A stretch of 64,000 nucleotides of DNA, from contig CM073537.1 of the NCBI GenBank assembly GCA_037074615.1, positions 14,775,989 to 14,839,988 of the forward strand, given 5' to 3'. A program made the position numbers and the translations under genes. Within the stretch, counting starts at the first letter, position 1. The number at the start of each line of letters is the position of its first letter. The notes under the pieces were generated by a model, which worked only from the letters and a program-made list of their open reading frames with translations, had not been told where the DNA came from and did no database searches. This stretch comes from Leucaena leucocephala (Eukaryota; Streptophyta; Magnoliopsida; Fabales; Fabaceae). Shown piece after piece: positions 25,561-36,541 of this stretch.

Positions 25561-25819
25561 AATTGGTACTCAACTATTTTCATTTTTTAATCATTTTTAT
25601 TAATATATTATTGTTATCTTCTTATAAAACAAAATCTCTCCCACCTCTCAATCATCACCACTCAACAATCACCATTATCTTGTTGCGGCAACGAAACAAG
25701 GACCACTGATATCTAATATGCTTATATTCGATGTATTTTGCAGTATACCTCTAAATTTAAGGTAGAGTCTTTTTTTTTTTTTTTTCAATTTAAAAGGTAA
25801 ATCCACTTCAATAATTCAG

Positions 25820-25915
25820 CTTTGGACCACACGCTAGACGCAAACGGACGAGCAGGGACCGGAGGAGTTGGACCAAAACGCGGTAAAGAACCACAAACAT
25901 GCCCATATCTGGCTT
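25820..25915 (+). repeat. Upstream-block repeat fragment
   Basis: GGACCACACGCTAGACGCAA and GAGCAGGGACCGGAGGAGTT match the block at 6083-6140. It marks the 5' flank of a dioxygenase unit whose gene has gone. Confidence 0.6.
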
Positions 25916-26131
25916 CTCTCCTCTACTTTTGCCATATGTTGCAATTGATAAGTTAAAGGAGTAACAAATGACAACTTTTAATCTGAAAATATTTCATGAT
26001 ACTGAATGCAACTTAACCATTTAATTTATAAGATATTTTAATAAATATTGAAAATAATTAGTGTATATGATACCCCTAATAAATAAAAAAATTAATTAAC
26101 CTTCACGGCACACTTCATTCAGAATGCTATT

Positions 26132-26133
<2 letters not shown>

Positions 26134-26168
<35 letters not shown>
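26134..26168 (+). repeat. (CT)n microsatellite
   Basis: About 17 CT units, directly visible. Confidence 0.95.
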
Positions 26169-26172
<4 letters not shown>

Positions 26173-26289
26173 ATCATTTTTCCCCAGATCCATTCAGCCT
26201 TTTCAGACTCGCTCTCTCAATATTGAAGTAAAACGATCGTTTGTGGCAGAGAGAAGTAGGACGCCAATTTTTTTCTCCAGTTTTTGGTA

Positions 26290-26840
26290 ATGAGTCAATA
26301 TTCCAAAAAAATTGTACTATTTTAAAGTATGAGATATTATTGATGGCAAAAGAGTACGAGATATTATTACTTGTCTAGCAGAGGATCAGCCAGAGTATAA
26401 AGTGAAGAGAATTGTGATTCGAGTCCCATCTTGTTAGAAAAGACTGAGAAGGAGAAGTATCCTAATCATAAAATTTTAATTTAAGTCTATCAGTTGTTTA
26501 GATATCTGATAATAGGATTTAGAAAGAACGCCTGATACTGAGTATCCCAAAGGGTTATAAAAAATTATTAACGGACATTAATAGTTTCATAGCATATATA
26601 ACTTCATTAAACATTGTTATGATCAAGATAATATTGAAAAAAAAGATATTGTTGGCTTAATTACACTTATGCCTGTAACTAAAGACTTGATGAACAATAT
26701 GAAAATTAAGTGATGTATATGTGGTAAATTTCGTGTTTTAATGATTCTCTATTCTCTTCTTCAATTTAATTATATACTTGTTAGATGAGAAGCTTCCATA
26801 GGTGTATAAATGTGATTAGTCGTTTTTTTCCCTAGATTGA
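26290..26840 (-). pseudogene. Relic of a dioxygenase unit without exons
   Basis: Bases 26310-26620 match the 3' flank seen after the other copies (GAGATATTATT..., then GGACATTAATAGTTTCATA). They are joined directly to intron 3 sequence at 26640-26830 (GGCTTAATTACACTTATG, AACAATATGAAAATTAAGT), which matches copies A, E, G and H. The last exon expected between them is missing, so this is a deletion-bearing duplicate. Confidence 0.5.
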
Positions 26841-26852
26841 TACTTCAAAATA

Positions 26853-27170
26853 TACTCCTCTGGTCTTCAATGTAGGAGTTATTTAAGAAATTGATTTTAG
26901 TTCTAAATATAATATCTCAACTCACTTTATTATTATATTTATCAAAATTTTAAACTAATTTATCTAATTTATAAATTAATATATAATTTAATGTTCTATT
27001 AGCTAGAGATTAGATCACATTTGTGCCTTAGTACATATGAAAAAAAAATCTAATTAAAAGGTGATAAATAATACATTTTGAATATCAAAATTTCAAATAT
27101 ATTCCATAATTTCATAAACTTAAAATATTCTGAAAAATAAATATAAATATTAAATTATAAAGAAGGAGTA
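26853..27170. mobile_element. Stowaway-like MITE
   Basis: The left end ATACTCCTCTGGTCTTCAAT and the right end AAGAAGGAGTAT are imperfect inverted matches of the family seen across the window. Confidence 0.4.
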
Positions 27171-27203
27171 TGTTTAGAAAAAAATCAAAAGCAAATCAAA
27201 TTT

Positions 27204-27205
<2 letters not shown>

Positions 27206-27241
<36 letters not shown>
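27206..27241. repeat. (TA)n microsatellite
   Basis: About 18 TA units, directly visible. Confidence 0.95.
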
Positions 27242-27242
<1 letters not shown>

Positions 27243-27703
27243 CTCCAACGGTCACGAAGATCACAATGAATGATAAGACATCTAACTCAACACAATTTGG
27301 TTTGAAAATTAATGAGTTGAATAAAAATGTTTAGTTCGGTTGGGAAATAAAAAAAAATTAATGAATTGAAATAGATTGATGTTACTCATATTTGATATTG
27401 ATATTAATAATTTTTAAATGGGACCCACAATGGTGAGGGATATGTGGAAGGGAGTGACTGTGAAACAAACAGGATATGATCATACGAATATGATCAAGTA
27501 GAAGCGTTGTGACAAGACTACCCTTAGGACAAGTTTTGAATTCTGATATCTTTATAAATTTAACTATAAACTAAATATTATATTATAGAGAAGAGGAATA
27601 TGATTTTAAAATATACAAGCGCTCTTCACTAAATTTGATCTTTTTTCCCAATATTTGATCCTCATCATTTGAAAATTTTAAATGCAGTTTTATTGTGACT
27701 CTT

Positions 27704-27886
27704 TTTTTTTTTTCTACCCGGTTCACTGGAGCTTTACCCTGACTACATCCGGATCCGACCCGCGTCGTGCACCTGGCTATGGTGGGTGAGTCTCCCAACG
27801 GAAATTTTCTGCATTCGCCAAGGCTCGAACTTGAGACCTCGCTTAAGCGATACCGAGCCGCTTACCACTCGGACTAACCCCGTTAA
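27704..27886 (-). mobile_element. tRNA-derived SINE, full length
   Basis: On the minus strand the body starts GGGGTTAGTCCGAGTGG (A-box) and continues to GGTCTCAAGTTCGAGCC (B-box), the internal pol III promoter pair of tRNA-derived SINEs. It ends in a poly(A) tail (T-run at 27704-27713 on the plus strand). Long direct repeats TTTTATTGTGACTCTT flank it at 27688-27703 and 27889-27904, the signature of LINE-mediated integration. A truncated sister is at 29927-30058. Confidence 0.9.
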
Positions 27887-27904
27887 TTTTTTATTGTGAC
27901 TCTT

Positions 27905-28880
27905 CATACGACTAAACAGGAGACACAACCGTCTATAATTGTAGCCCAATTGCACCATACTACACCTTAGGTCTACACATATCACAACAGAAAAACAAGA
28001 AGAAGCCTAATCCTATAGGGTCAGCTGAACGGGCTGACAATCGGCAGAAGAATGAGGTTTGAGTTGATGAACAAGAGAGATTGGCTTGGTGTATAGTAAG
28101 CGATGTCACTAGGTAGGATTGGCTATATAAATTATACAATATTATTGTACTCTATCACCTACTAAATTATTGAATAAATTATTAATTAAGAGATCTCGCT
28201 CAATAACTCTATTGAGTGTTCTCTTTAGTTTCTCTTTCTCCACTTTTTAGAGGATTCCATATTGTTTGATTTATTATTATCACCGGTACATCCAGTAATT
28301 TTTTTTATACATGTCCAAACTACTTCAAATGATTTTATACTATTTTCTTTTCAACTGTGGCTACTCCAACTCATAAATTAATATTAAAGTTTGTTTTAAA
28401 TATACATATTCATAACATGACCAATAAATAGAAATCTATTGTTGTAAAAGCACAAAAGAAAAAGTCTTCTCAATACAGAAGTGTGGCTTTCCTCACTTGT
28501 ATACTTGGTTCAATTTGTGAACTACTTGTCCTGGACTCCATCAATGAAATGAAGTAAATAATTGATGTTAAAGTCAGCATTTATTTATTAAAGTCTTTTA
28601 ATTACGCAATACTAAGTGTTGAATTATGTTCCTCACGAACTTCTCCAGCATTCCAACGCAAAAGTATGAAGTACTTAACACAAGGATACTAATAGTTATA
28701 CACAAATCCATGAGCTGCATGTAAAACTTGTAGTGCCTACACGAATCAATATATTTTTATGTCAACCAAAAAGATAGAGGCCATGGCAAATGGCTGGCAA
28801 TAGAATAGAGCATTAAGTATTTTGGTCACCTAGCTCGAATTCATGCTCATAATATGACGACGACAAAGGCTTGTAAAAAC
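27905..28880. other. No gene recognised
   Basis: Mixed sequence with a TATATAAATTATACAATATT stretch near 28120 and pyrimidine-rich CTTTCTCC near 28240, which recalls LTR polyadenylation regions. No ends or coding frames can be fixed. Confidence 0.3.
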
Positions 28881-28884
28881 TTGC

Positions 28885-29000
28885 CAAGACACAAGAGATC
28901 TCAATCATTATGTTGTCTGATGCACCATTCAATTTGTTAACGTTACCTAAGAAAACTTGGGGCTTTATTGCTACTCTAAAATTGTGTGATAATGCTTAAA
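28885..29000 (-). repeat. Relic of the dioxygenase 3' flank
   Basis: GAGATCTCAATCA, CCATTCAATTTGTTA and ACCTAAGAAAACTTG match the 3' flank beside copies A (2860-2960), B (8800-8860), C (32110-32150), H (59465-59530) and, on the other strand, F (47070-47150). No exon remains here. Confidence 0.6.
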
Positions 29001-29148
29001 TAGGTTTCCACCTACATGTCTATTTGCGTTGTCGTTTCTATACAAAGCAGGACTGGTTTAAATTTCAAATTTAAGTTTTTAATTTGATCTGTAGGTGATT
29101 TGTTGATAAAAATATGTAGAGAAGTGATAAGAGGCCAGTCCAGACTTA

Positions 29149-29606
29149 TGTTAGGAGAATGACCCAAGTTTTATTATTTTTAATTGTTTAATTTATCTTC
29201 AACATTTAAATTAGTTTATCTTAGTTTATCTCGAATCAAGTATCTAAATAGTTGATGAGAGGTTATCTCTAGATTTTATTTGATTATTTTAATATAATTT
29301 TCGTTCCTAAATGGGCTAGTCTCCATAAAACAAGTCATTCATGAATAATATATCAGTTTCGTCCCTAAATGGGCTAGATTTTATTTGATTATTTTAATCT
29401 AATTTTTGTTCCTTAATGGGCTAATCTCCCTAAAACTAAACAAGTCATTCATGAATAATATATCAGTTTCGTTCATTTGAACTTTTGGAGAATTTCTTAC
29501 AAAATATTTGGATAATAAGGAGGAGTTGAGCTGAGATATTTTTTCTCTTTTTCTTATTAGAGTTTCTTTCCGTTTATTTTCCTTAATAGTTTTTGAGCAC
29601 CAAACA
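29149..29606 (+). mobile_element. Solo LTR, 458 bp, with an internal duplication
   Basis: It begins TGTTAGGAGAATGACC and ends GAGCACCAAACA, so the ends are near-inverted TGTTAGG and CCNAACA. Inside, a block of about 100-120 bp (GATTTTATTTGATTATTTTAA through ATGAATAATATATCAGTTTC) is present twice in tandem between 29265 and 29475. No internal retroelement domains adjoin it. A target duplication is not evident. Confidence 0.55.
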
Positions 29607-29659
29607 TTTGACATCAGATCCTGGTTAAACATGGTAACCACCTGCTCTTCCAATAGTCC

Positions 29660-29860
29660 CATGACTCTTTCGAGAACCCGTTAGCATCATCATCCAACAC
29701 CTTTGCCGCAATAGCCGCGAGACTCAATACCCTAGATGTTTTGACCAAAAAAGTTGATGCTCTAGAGGTTGTTTCTGCAAAAACAAAAAACAACCATGAC
29801 AGGGAGAGGCAAACAATGTTCTCATTGGGAAGAAGCAAACCATGCTGTTTATATTTGTCA
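29660..29860 (+). other. Possible gag-like coding scrap
   Basis: One plus-strand frame reads a helical, charged stretch (ARLNTLDVLTKKVDALEVVS) that resembles the start of plant retroelement gag proteins, and a gypsy reverse transcriptase fragment lies 350 bp downstream on the same strand. The antisense frame (29614-29871) is open but shows no known motif. The assignment is inference. Confidence 0.25.
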
Positions 29861-29926
29861 ATTTTTTTCAAATTACTTCTATTGATTCTCCTTCAACAAT
29901 AATCAAATAAGAGACAGAGAATAAGG

Positions 29927-30058
29927 TTACGAGCCTTGGCATATGTAGAAAATTCTCGTTGGGAGACTTACCTACCATAACCAGGTGCGTGACGCGGGTC
30001 GGATCCGGATGTAGTCAGGGCAAAGTTCCGGTAAACCGGGTGGGCAACTAAAAAAAAA
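29927..30058 (+). mobile_element. 5'-truncated SINE
   Basis: The sequence from ACGAGCCTTGGC to AACCGGGT plus a poly(A) run matches the 3' two thirds of the SINE at 27704-27886, here on the plus strand and lacking the A-box half. 5' truncation is normal for copies made by target-primed reverse transcription. Confidence 0.8.
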
Positions 30059-30179
30059 ACTTCACTCCATCCAACACAGGTATTCGCTGCCTCTACATTA
30101 TGTATTGGCTTCAACTCGTAACCTTATTTCAAGGAATATCCTCTTGCTTTTAAAGAATCCACTACTCTACCACCCTTTC

Positions 30180-30395
30180 GGAATCATTGTCTTACTATGC
30201 CCCTATTACCAGAAAATCAAAATCCGCGAGGCAAGTTGATGAGCTGCTTCAAAAAGGTTTGATTAGGCCAAGTTCAAGCCCCCTTTTCCAGTTTGGTGTT
30301 CTTAATCAAGAAGAAAGATTACGCTTGGTGATTTTGTGTAGACTACAAGCAACTCAACAACGTCACTATTCCATATAAGTATCATATTCCTGATT
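30180..30395 (+). pseudogene. Ty3/gypsy reverse transcriptase fragment
   Basis: Frame 1 reads ARQVDELLQKGLIRPSSSP, then after a one-base shift another frame reads PFSSLVFLIKKKDYAW, a stop, and FCVDYKQLNNVTIPYKYHIP. These are the conserved fingers of gypsy reverse transcriptase (Q..ELL..G.I.PS.SPF.S.V.....KKD...R.CVDYR.LN..TI.....P). Only about 70 residues remain and no LTR or integrase is attached. Confidence 0.85.
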
Positions 30396-30399
30396 AGGT

Positions 30400-30680
30400 A
30401 GGCCAAACCTAGCATGTATTACAAAAATTCAACCTGAGTCTAGACCGTGGTCTGTTATAGACCTTTTTTTAGCATGAGCTTGGCTTGTATGTACACTGGC
30501 CTGGTTTGACATAAAACCTATTAGAAGGCCTGCATTTTTAGAAAATGCTAACAGACTTTCAAATAAGCTAGTGTAAACATACCTTTAAACAAGCTGTGTA
30601 ACAAGCCTTTAAACAAGCCACATTAACGAGCCTTCAAATAAGCTGGCTTAGCATGCCTTTTTAACATAAATAAATCTAAA
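30400..30680. repeat. Short tandem motif with AAGCCTTTAAACAAGCC
   Basis: Between about 30555 and 30660 the motif CCTTTAAACAAGC or CCTTCAAATAAGC recurs about every 28-30 bp. It is probably part of a non-autonomous DNA transposon, but I cannot set its ends. Bases 30680-30900 are AT-rich with nothing recognised. Confidence 0.35.
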
Positions 30681-31038
30681 ATTAAAAAAGAAAAACTTAA
30701 TCCAAATTATCTAAATAATATAATCGTTCAACAAGACAACTCTAAATAAAACAAAACAATTGTGATTACAATGACAACAATTTATAGCCACAAAGCATAG
30801 CCACCAGCAACTAAGAATCAAGTCTTCAACATAATTTTTTGTTGTTGTTCGAACACCTTAAAAAGAAAATATTAAATGTATATTATTATATAATAACACA
30901 TTTTAATAAGTAATAACTGAGGATGAGTTGAGCAAGATACATTATCTCTTTTCCTTATTAGAGTTTATTTTTCATTTATTTTTCTTAATAGATTTGGAGT
31001 ACCTAACAAGAAGCAAGACTCTGGTAATAACAAGAGAC

Positions 31039-32017
31039 CAGGGGTGGATCTACATGAGGGGAAAGGGGGGCAGCCGCCTTTCCTATCAATCCGTGCTTCA
31101 ATTTCATCCTCAGAAGGCAGGCCTTTAATTTGATCCATCCAAGCTCTATGTTTTTTAATTTTTTGGATTCGATTTCAAGTTTTAAAACTGATCGTTTGAT
31201 TCAATTCAATTAGTGAGAGACCTATTCCTTTGGACCAGAATGTTTTGCAGAAATACCGAACACGTCGCTTTCTTCGATAAACCACGACGGCGTCATTTAT
31301 CCATGGGAGATTTTTCAAAAACCACATCTAATATTCTAATGAATATCAAATTTAATTATCTGAATACAGAATACTTATTAATTATTACGTTTGATTTGTT
31401 GCGTCATTTTCTTTGTATACTCCTTTTAAAAAATCTAAAAAATCTTGTTCTAGGAAAATATATATAGAAGAGGATTTGAGTTTTAAATCTTTATATTTTT
31501 TCTAATATCCTAAAATCCTTTTTAATTCTCAAAAAATCGAACTATATATATTCCTTTAGAAATTAAAAAAACCCAATTAATTTTGTTGCCCAACCCAACT
31601 TTTTATATATAAACCTAAAACCTACTTTACACACCACTCAAACACTTACTCTCTTTTTATTTTTTATTCTTCCTCTCTTGCTAACAAAAAGTAGAGAAAC
31701 CCACATCCTCCAACTGTGCAATTAGCCAACGTAGAGTAAAATCAAGTAATTTTTTTAGTTTTATTTTATTATTTTGTTTAAATATAATTGTTAAATTATT
31801 TATGTTCTACCTTGATTGTTGAAATAATAAATTATTTTAGGTATAGAAAAGTTTTTTAAACTCATCCAAAATTCGACTGAGTTAATAACAAATTTGTCAT
31901 CTAATGATATTTGATCTTTTGCAATCAAACTATTATAATATTATAGTTTATTTATTCTTCTGATAAAACAAATTATTACAAGTTCATCCTCGGGTCCCAA
32001 ATTTCTAGTTCCGCTTG
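31039..32017. mobile_element. Non-autonomous hAT-like element, 979 bp
   Basis: It starts CAGGGGTGGATCTA, and its far end read inward is CAAGCGGAACTA, an imperfect terminal inverted repeat. It is flanked by CAAGAGAC (31031-31038) and CAAGAGAT (32018-32025), 8-bp duplications with one mismatch. The flanks on each side are contiguous in the 3' flank of gene F, confirming an insertion. No transposase is recognised. Confidence 0.65.
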
Positions 32018-32084
32018 CAAGAGATAAGCATGCTAAACCTTCGTACCAAGAATTACCCATAATACCATACTCTAATGGTAGTTT

Positions 32085-32545
32085 CTTGTCAAAACTTGTT
32101 AACAAACAGGAGATTTCAATCAATATGTTGTTACCCAAGAAAACTTGAGCAATAGTTCTTTTGTGTAAAGATAAGCTATAATGCAAAAGAATCAACATAA
32201 CAAGCCTATCTATAATTTACCTAGAGTAAATTTTTTTCTCCAAATTTTTGTAATGAATTAATCAATATTTCATGCAAATAATAATATTCAAAAGCCTGAG
32301 ATATTATTAAAGGACATTGATAGTTTCAGAAAATATCTCACTTTACTGAAGGCTCAATTGATACAAAATAAAAAAGAGAAAAAAAATGAGAAAGAGAAAA
32401 CTCTGTCCTACATATCGTGAGAGCTCTCCTTGCAGAAAGCTACTTTATTCATTTGCTAAACATAATAAAAATCCTTTTCCTTATGTATCCCGTTTTCCAA
32501 TCCACTTTCTATAAGCCACATAGCACTCTAAGATTAGCCATTTAT
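32085..32545 (-). repeat. 3' flank of copy C
   Basis: The sequence is collinear with the 3' flanks of A, B, H and F (TTGTCAAAACTTGTTAACAA, ACCCAAGAAAACTTGAGC, TTGATACAAAATAAAA). At about 32540 it switches directly to sequence homologous to intron 1 of copy B, so exons 2-4 of copy C were deleted. Confidence 0.7.
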
Positions 32546-32711
32546 GTTTATGTGCTTATTGGGAGAATTTAAAAAATGATTAAAAAAATTTATCAATCTT
32601 TGCATATGTAGGTTTCAAAGGAAGGACCACATGATTTTAAATATTATTAGTTTTGGCCACCGAACCAGAAACTAATACCATATAAAAGGTTCAAAACTAA
32701 AAATGTTATAG

Positions 32712-33482
32712 GGTACAGTTTAGCTTTTGGAGAAGTTCTTATGGAGAATAAGTGATTTAAAATCTCTTCGAGCTTATGGGAAAAAATGATTCTGAACAAA
32801 CTAAGTGTTTGGATGGTTATTACCATAATGACTTTTGTGATTGGTAAATTACTAGAAAGGGTATAAGGTAAAAAATAAATAAATAAATAAATAAATATTG
32901 GTCACTGTTCATCATCATCCCTATTAGCAACGACGATGCTGACCAGCCAGCGACGACGCCAACAGCTGACGAGGATGCTACTGCTGCCACTGCTACCAAC
33001 TTGTCGAGATCTGATGGCCCAACTAGCCGACGGCCTTCTCTCCTTGGTCCTTCTGTCCGCCTCCTCTCATCCTTTGTCTTCCTCCTCTCATTCTTCCTCT
33101 CTATCCGCCTTCTCTCTTTCTTCCTCTTCCTCCTCTAGATTTGAACACGACGACGGAGTAGCGACGTGATTCCTCTCCAACGGAGCAATGATGGAGCAGC
33201 GATGTGATTCCTCTCTGATGGAGCAGCGACAGACCAATGATGGAGCTACAGAGTGAGAGTGGAAAGAGGAGAGAGAAGAGAGAGAGTTAGAAAATGTAGG
33301 GACAAAATAGTCATAGGACAACTCAAAAGCTATTTTCTCTACCCAGAAGCTATTCCTATAAGCTTATCCGAAACCATAGTTTGCTCCATAAGCTCTTATG
33401 AACATTTGAAGGCTATTTATTTAACTTTTAACCTAAAACCCAAAAGCCCTTCTGAAACTAAGGTTTTAGAGGGATCCAAACA
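32712..33482. mobile_element. MITE-like element, long family member
   Basis: Shares blocks with 35073-35559 and 58062-58482: GTGTTTGGAT or similar near the left end, GGTAAATTACTAGAAAGGGTA, AAATAGTCATAGGACA and GCTTATCCGAAACCATAGTTT. This copy is longer because of a CT/GA-rich middle (33050-33300). Open frames at 32936-33169 and 33088-33321 are simple Ser/Glu-rich readings of that middle, not genes. The ends are approximate. Confidence 0.6.
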
Positions 33483-33747
33483 CGCACATAAAATGATATG
33501 CACATAAAACATATAAATATCCAAACGAGAACCAACATTCCGTAAGTTTCACAGCAGCCCTAATTCCTCTAATTTTTAGGTCTTTTCTCCATTTAAGGAA
33601 GGAAGCCACACTCACAAACTCAAAAATAAGTTCTGGAAAACTGAAAGAAGCTAAGAACATTCACCCAAAACAAAACTGAAAGAAGTACGCAGTTGTGTGA
33701 CTGATGCAGAGGGAAGAAAAGGGAAGAAAGAATCAGCGATGAAAAAT

Positions 33748-33972
33748 CTGGAAGCAACCCCATGAAGTGAGTGCAGAGCGAAGACTGTCCAATTCTCGTT
33801 GTTGATACTGTGAGGAAGGAGACAGCAAAAGAGAAATATCAATGAACGGAATCTGCTGCGATGGAAGAAAAGCACTGAATTCACCATCTTTGTAAACATA
33901 CTCTTCTGGTAAATCCCCTTAGCCCCAGAACGCCAGTTCTTGCACAGACTTATATAATGCAGATCCACCCAT
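33748..33972 (-). pseudogene. 2OG-Fe(II) dioxygenase copy C, first exon only
   Basis: The 225-bp exon matches exon 1 of F and A in length and sequence (MGGSALYKSVQELAF...WGCFQ). Codon 18 is TAA (33919-33921) where the others have a sense codon in the LGAGDLP stretch, and the 5' splice donor is AT rather than GT, so even transcription would not give a normal message. No later exons follow; the downstream sequence is intron 1 and then the 3' flank. Non-functional. Confidence 0.9.
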
Positions 33973-34110
33973 TATTTTAATGCTTAGAACCCTTGAAGTT
34001 ACAGAACATGAGATTGAGATGTATAAATAAATTGCTTAGAACCTTCAAGTTGCAAAAGATGAGATTGCGATGTATAGATAAGTTACCGAGTTTGATCTGC
34101 TCAACAAATG

Positions 34111-34112
<2 letters not shown>

Positions 34113-34162
<50 letters not shown>
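34113..34162. repeat. (TA)n microsatellite at the TATA box of copy C
   Basis: About 25 TA units sit precisely where copies A, B, D and F have their TATAAA/TATAAATA box, between GCAAATGGGC-type and AACAAATG-type flanks. Confidence 0.9.
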
Positions 34163-34165
<3 letters not shown>

Positions 34166-34339
34166 AAATGCTTGGTAACGCGGTTTGTTTAGCTTTATTT
34201 AGCATATGTGGCTAATCCACGTGCAAAACCAAAAGATGTACAAAACCATGTATTTCAGGAAAAAATTCGATGAGCGGTGAATGTAGACTCTTATCCTCTT
34301 TTGTTGGGTTATGTCTCCTAGCACGTTTTTAATGAAAAA

Positions 34340-34625
34340 CAATTCTGAAGGGATGGGTGCGTGTGGTTCATTATCACCTCTTGCTCCACCTGTCCCTGCT
34401 TGTCTGTCTATAAATCTGGTGTGTGATGTCCTTTGTTCGAAACTCCAAGTTGAATGAAACACGGAAGATGTCAAAGGGAGAGTGAGAAACAAAGAAAATG
34501 GTTGAGCGTTTTTATTTTTCAGCCCTAGAGGCTATAGAGCATGTGAACTGAAGTGGGAATTGAAGAAATTCAGTGTTGTACAGATTGTTGTCACAGATGA
34601 GAACACGTACGTGATCGCGTTCTGG
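34340..34625 (-). repeat. Upstream-block repeat of copy C
   Basis: The reverse complement matches 5885-6175: GAGAACACGTACG, then AGATTGTTGTCA, and CACACCAGATTTATAGAC followed by GACAAGCAGGGACAGG. The open frame 34199-34492 on the minus strand is a chance reading of this block. Confidence 0.6.
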
Positions 34626-34672
34626 AGTAGGACATGTTGACTTGAACTCATATTTCAAATAGATGAGGATAA

Positions 34673-34888
34673 AGGGTTAAGGTCTAATTTTATCCTAGAA
34701 ATTGTTATTTATAAGTAATGTTGCTCCAAAAGTTGATTTGGGGTTCAATGTCGCCCAAAAATGTTAAAAAGAGAGTAAAGTTATCCTTGGCAGCTTTGCT
34801 CTCTTTTTAACACTTCCATGATAGTACTAGACTCAAAACAACTTTGCTTTCACGTGACAACTTCTAGTAAAAATTGAACCTTAACCCT
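34673..34888. mobile_element. Foldback MITE, 216 bp
   Basis: The two halves are inverted repeats over nearly their whole length: AGGGTTAAGGTCTAATTTTA on the left against AGGGTTAAGGTTCAATTTTT read inward from the right, meeting around GTTAAAAAGAGAG at the centre. The GTTAAGG start is shared with the larger foldback elements at 38594-39165. Confidence 0.75.
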
Positions 34889-35072
34889 AAGGATAAATGT
34901 TGGGTGGTGATTTAGAGTTGGGGGAGATTTTTTTTATAAGATAAAAAATAATATATTAATAAAAAATTATTAAAAAAATAAAAATAGTTTAGTAAATTTT
35001 TTTAAGAAAAAAACTTGAAATCTTATATTTATAACAATACTAGTGTTGAAATGTGTGTGTGTTATATTACTC

Positions 35073-35559
35073 TCCCGTTTGGATTAGCTTTTGAGAATAG
35101 ATTCTGAGAAGAATAGATTCTAGAGAATAGATTTTGGGGAGAATAGATTTTGAAAAAATAAGTGTTTGGATAATTATTTTTAAAATGACTTTTTGGGAAG
35201 GTAAATTACTAAAAATAGTATGATTTTATTAAAAGGAGGAGAGAGGAGAGAGGGTGAGGAATAGAGAAGAGATGAGAGTGGGTGGAGAAGAGAGAGGAGT
35301 GAGGGTAGAGAGGAAAGATGAGAGATAGTGGAAAAGATAGAAGAGAGAGGAGAGATAGTGTAAGAAAAAGTAAGGGTAAAATAGTAATTGGATAGTCCAT
35401 AAGTTGTTTTACTGTTCCAAAATATATTCTGACCAGTTTTTCTGACACCATGGTTTGACCCAAACCAAGGTTTTGAACAAAAATAGCTGTTTGTGTAAAA
35501 ATTTTCCAAACCGAGATTTTACCCAAAATCAATTCTCAAACCACACACCCATACACACA
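35073..35559. mobile_element. MITE-like element with 3-bp duplication CTC
   Basis: Absent from the related sequence at 25440-25560, which reads straight through ATATTACTC. Here CTC is found at 35070-35072 and 35560-35562. Inner parts of the ends are inverted (TTTTGAGAATAGATTCTG against GTTTGAGAATTGATTTTG). It shares its body with 32712-33482 and 58062-58482. Proline/serine-rich open frames on the minus strand (35180-35532) are by-products of a GA-rich tract. Confidence 0.7.
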
Positions 35560-35879
35560 CTCAGGCAAACCTCTTTGGTTATGAGTTCTTGGAAGTAAAG
35601 AAAAGGCTTTCCGTAGTAATTGTCATTCTCTTGTTTTATTTAAAAGTTTGTTATGATATTTTTAAGAGCCACGCACCTTAAAAAATTTCCTCAAGTGGTT
35701 CCAATGCTTTGATATATTTTATAGTTTATCTAGCATTGTAAAGTATTTTTCAGGTTGCCTAAATTTTTTTTTGAAGCAATGTTGCCCTGGAAGTTCACAA
35801 AACGTAGCAATGTTGCCCTGACCACACAAACTTAAGTTTAATGTTAGTTGACCAATATGTTAACATGACATCTACATTG

Positions 35880-36507
35880 TAACATTCTAAATTTTGACTA
35901 GAGTTTTTTAGCACATTAAAAATATTATTTACCAATAACTTAAAGATATTAAATAAATTAAAATTATTATAGTTTGATATTTTTATTAATTTCAATAAAA
36001 ATAAAGATATCTGAATTATCCTACTATTATTTTTATTAAAATCCACGATTTGATTGATGTTATTAATTAGGAATATATTGGAATTTATATTCAGATTTAG
36101 ATATGAATTCAAATTTTGAAGATGTGATTTAAATTTTAAATTATCATATCTTATGGGATTCTAATAAATTATAAAAATAATAATAATAATAACAATAAAA
36201 TAATAAAATTATATTAGACAAAAAAAAAAAAATTAAACCTAAATCCCTTTCTCATCTCTCCGTTATATCAGCCGCCAACTTTTCTTTCCTTTCCTTTCTT
36301 CTCTTTACAACCTTTTCCGTGCACCCTAACCACCGAACTCCTGAGGCTCAGTGCGTAGCATCAGTACTAGCACAGTTTTGCCATACCTCTTGATCTTCTC
36401 CTTGCTCTGCTTGTCAACATAACTTCGGTAAGGCGCAACCTTGGCTATGCAACATCACGTGCAGCATGTATTCCTCTCTTTCTCTTCTTGTACAGTTGTC
36501 TATCTTC

Positions 36508-36541
<34 letters not shown>

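Noticed and set aside
26370..26560. Another SINE suggested by GATTCGAGTCCC
   Set aside because: No convincing A-box at the right distance and no flanking duplications.
27838..27886. Possible tRNA gene on the minus strand
   Set aside because: A and B boxes are present but the acceptor stem cannot pair, and the sequence is the head of a SINE with target duplications and a poly(A) tail.
31213..31467. 84-codon frame beginning MRDLFLWTRMF
   Set aside because: It lies inside a hAT-like insertion, has no known domain and shows no second copy; coding is not supported.
32936..33321. Ser/Leu-rich and Glu-rich small proteins on opposite strands
   Set aside because: Both are readings of a CT/GA-rich tract in the core of a MITE-like element.
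35180..35532. Two overlapping minus-strand frames of about 108 codons rich in Ser, Leu and Pro
   Set aside because: They read through the purine-rich core of a MITE-like element; the partial similarity to 58192-58473 is repeat homology.
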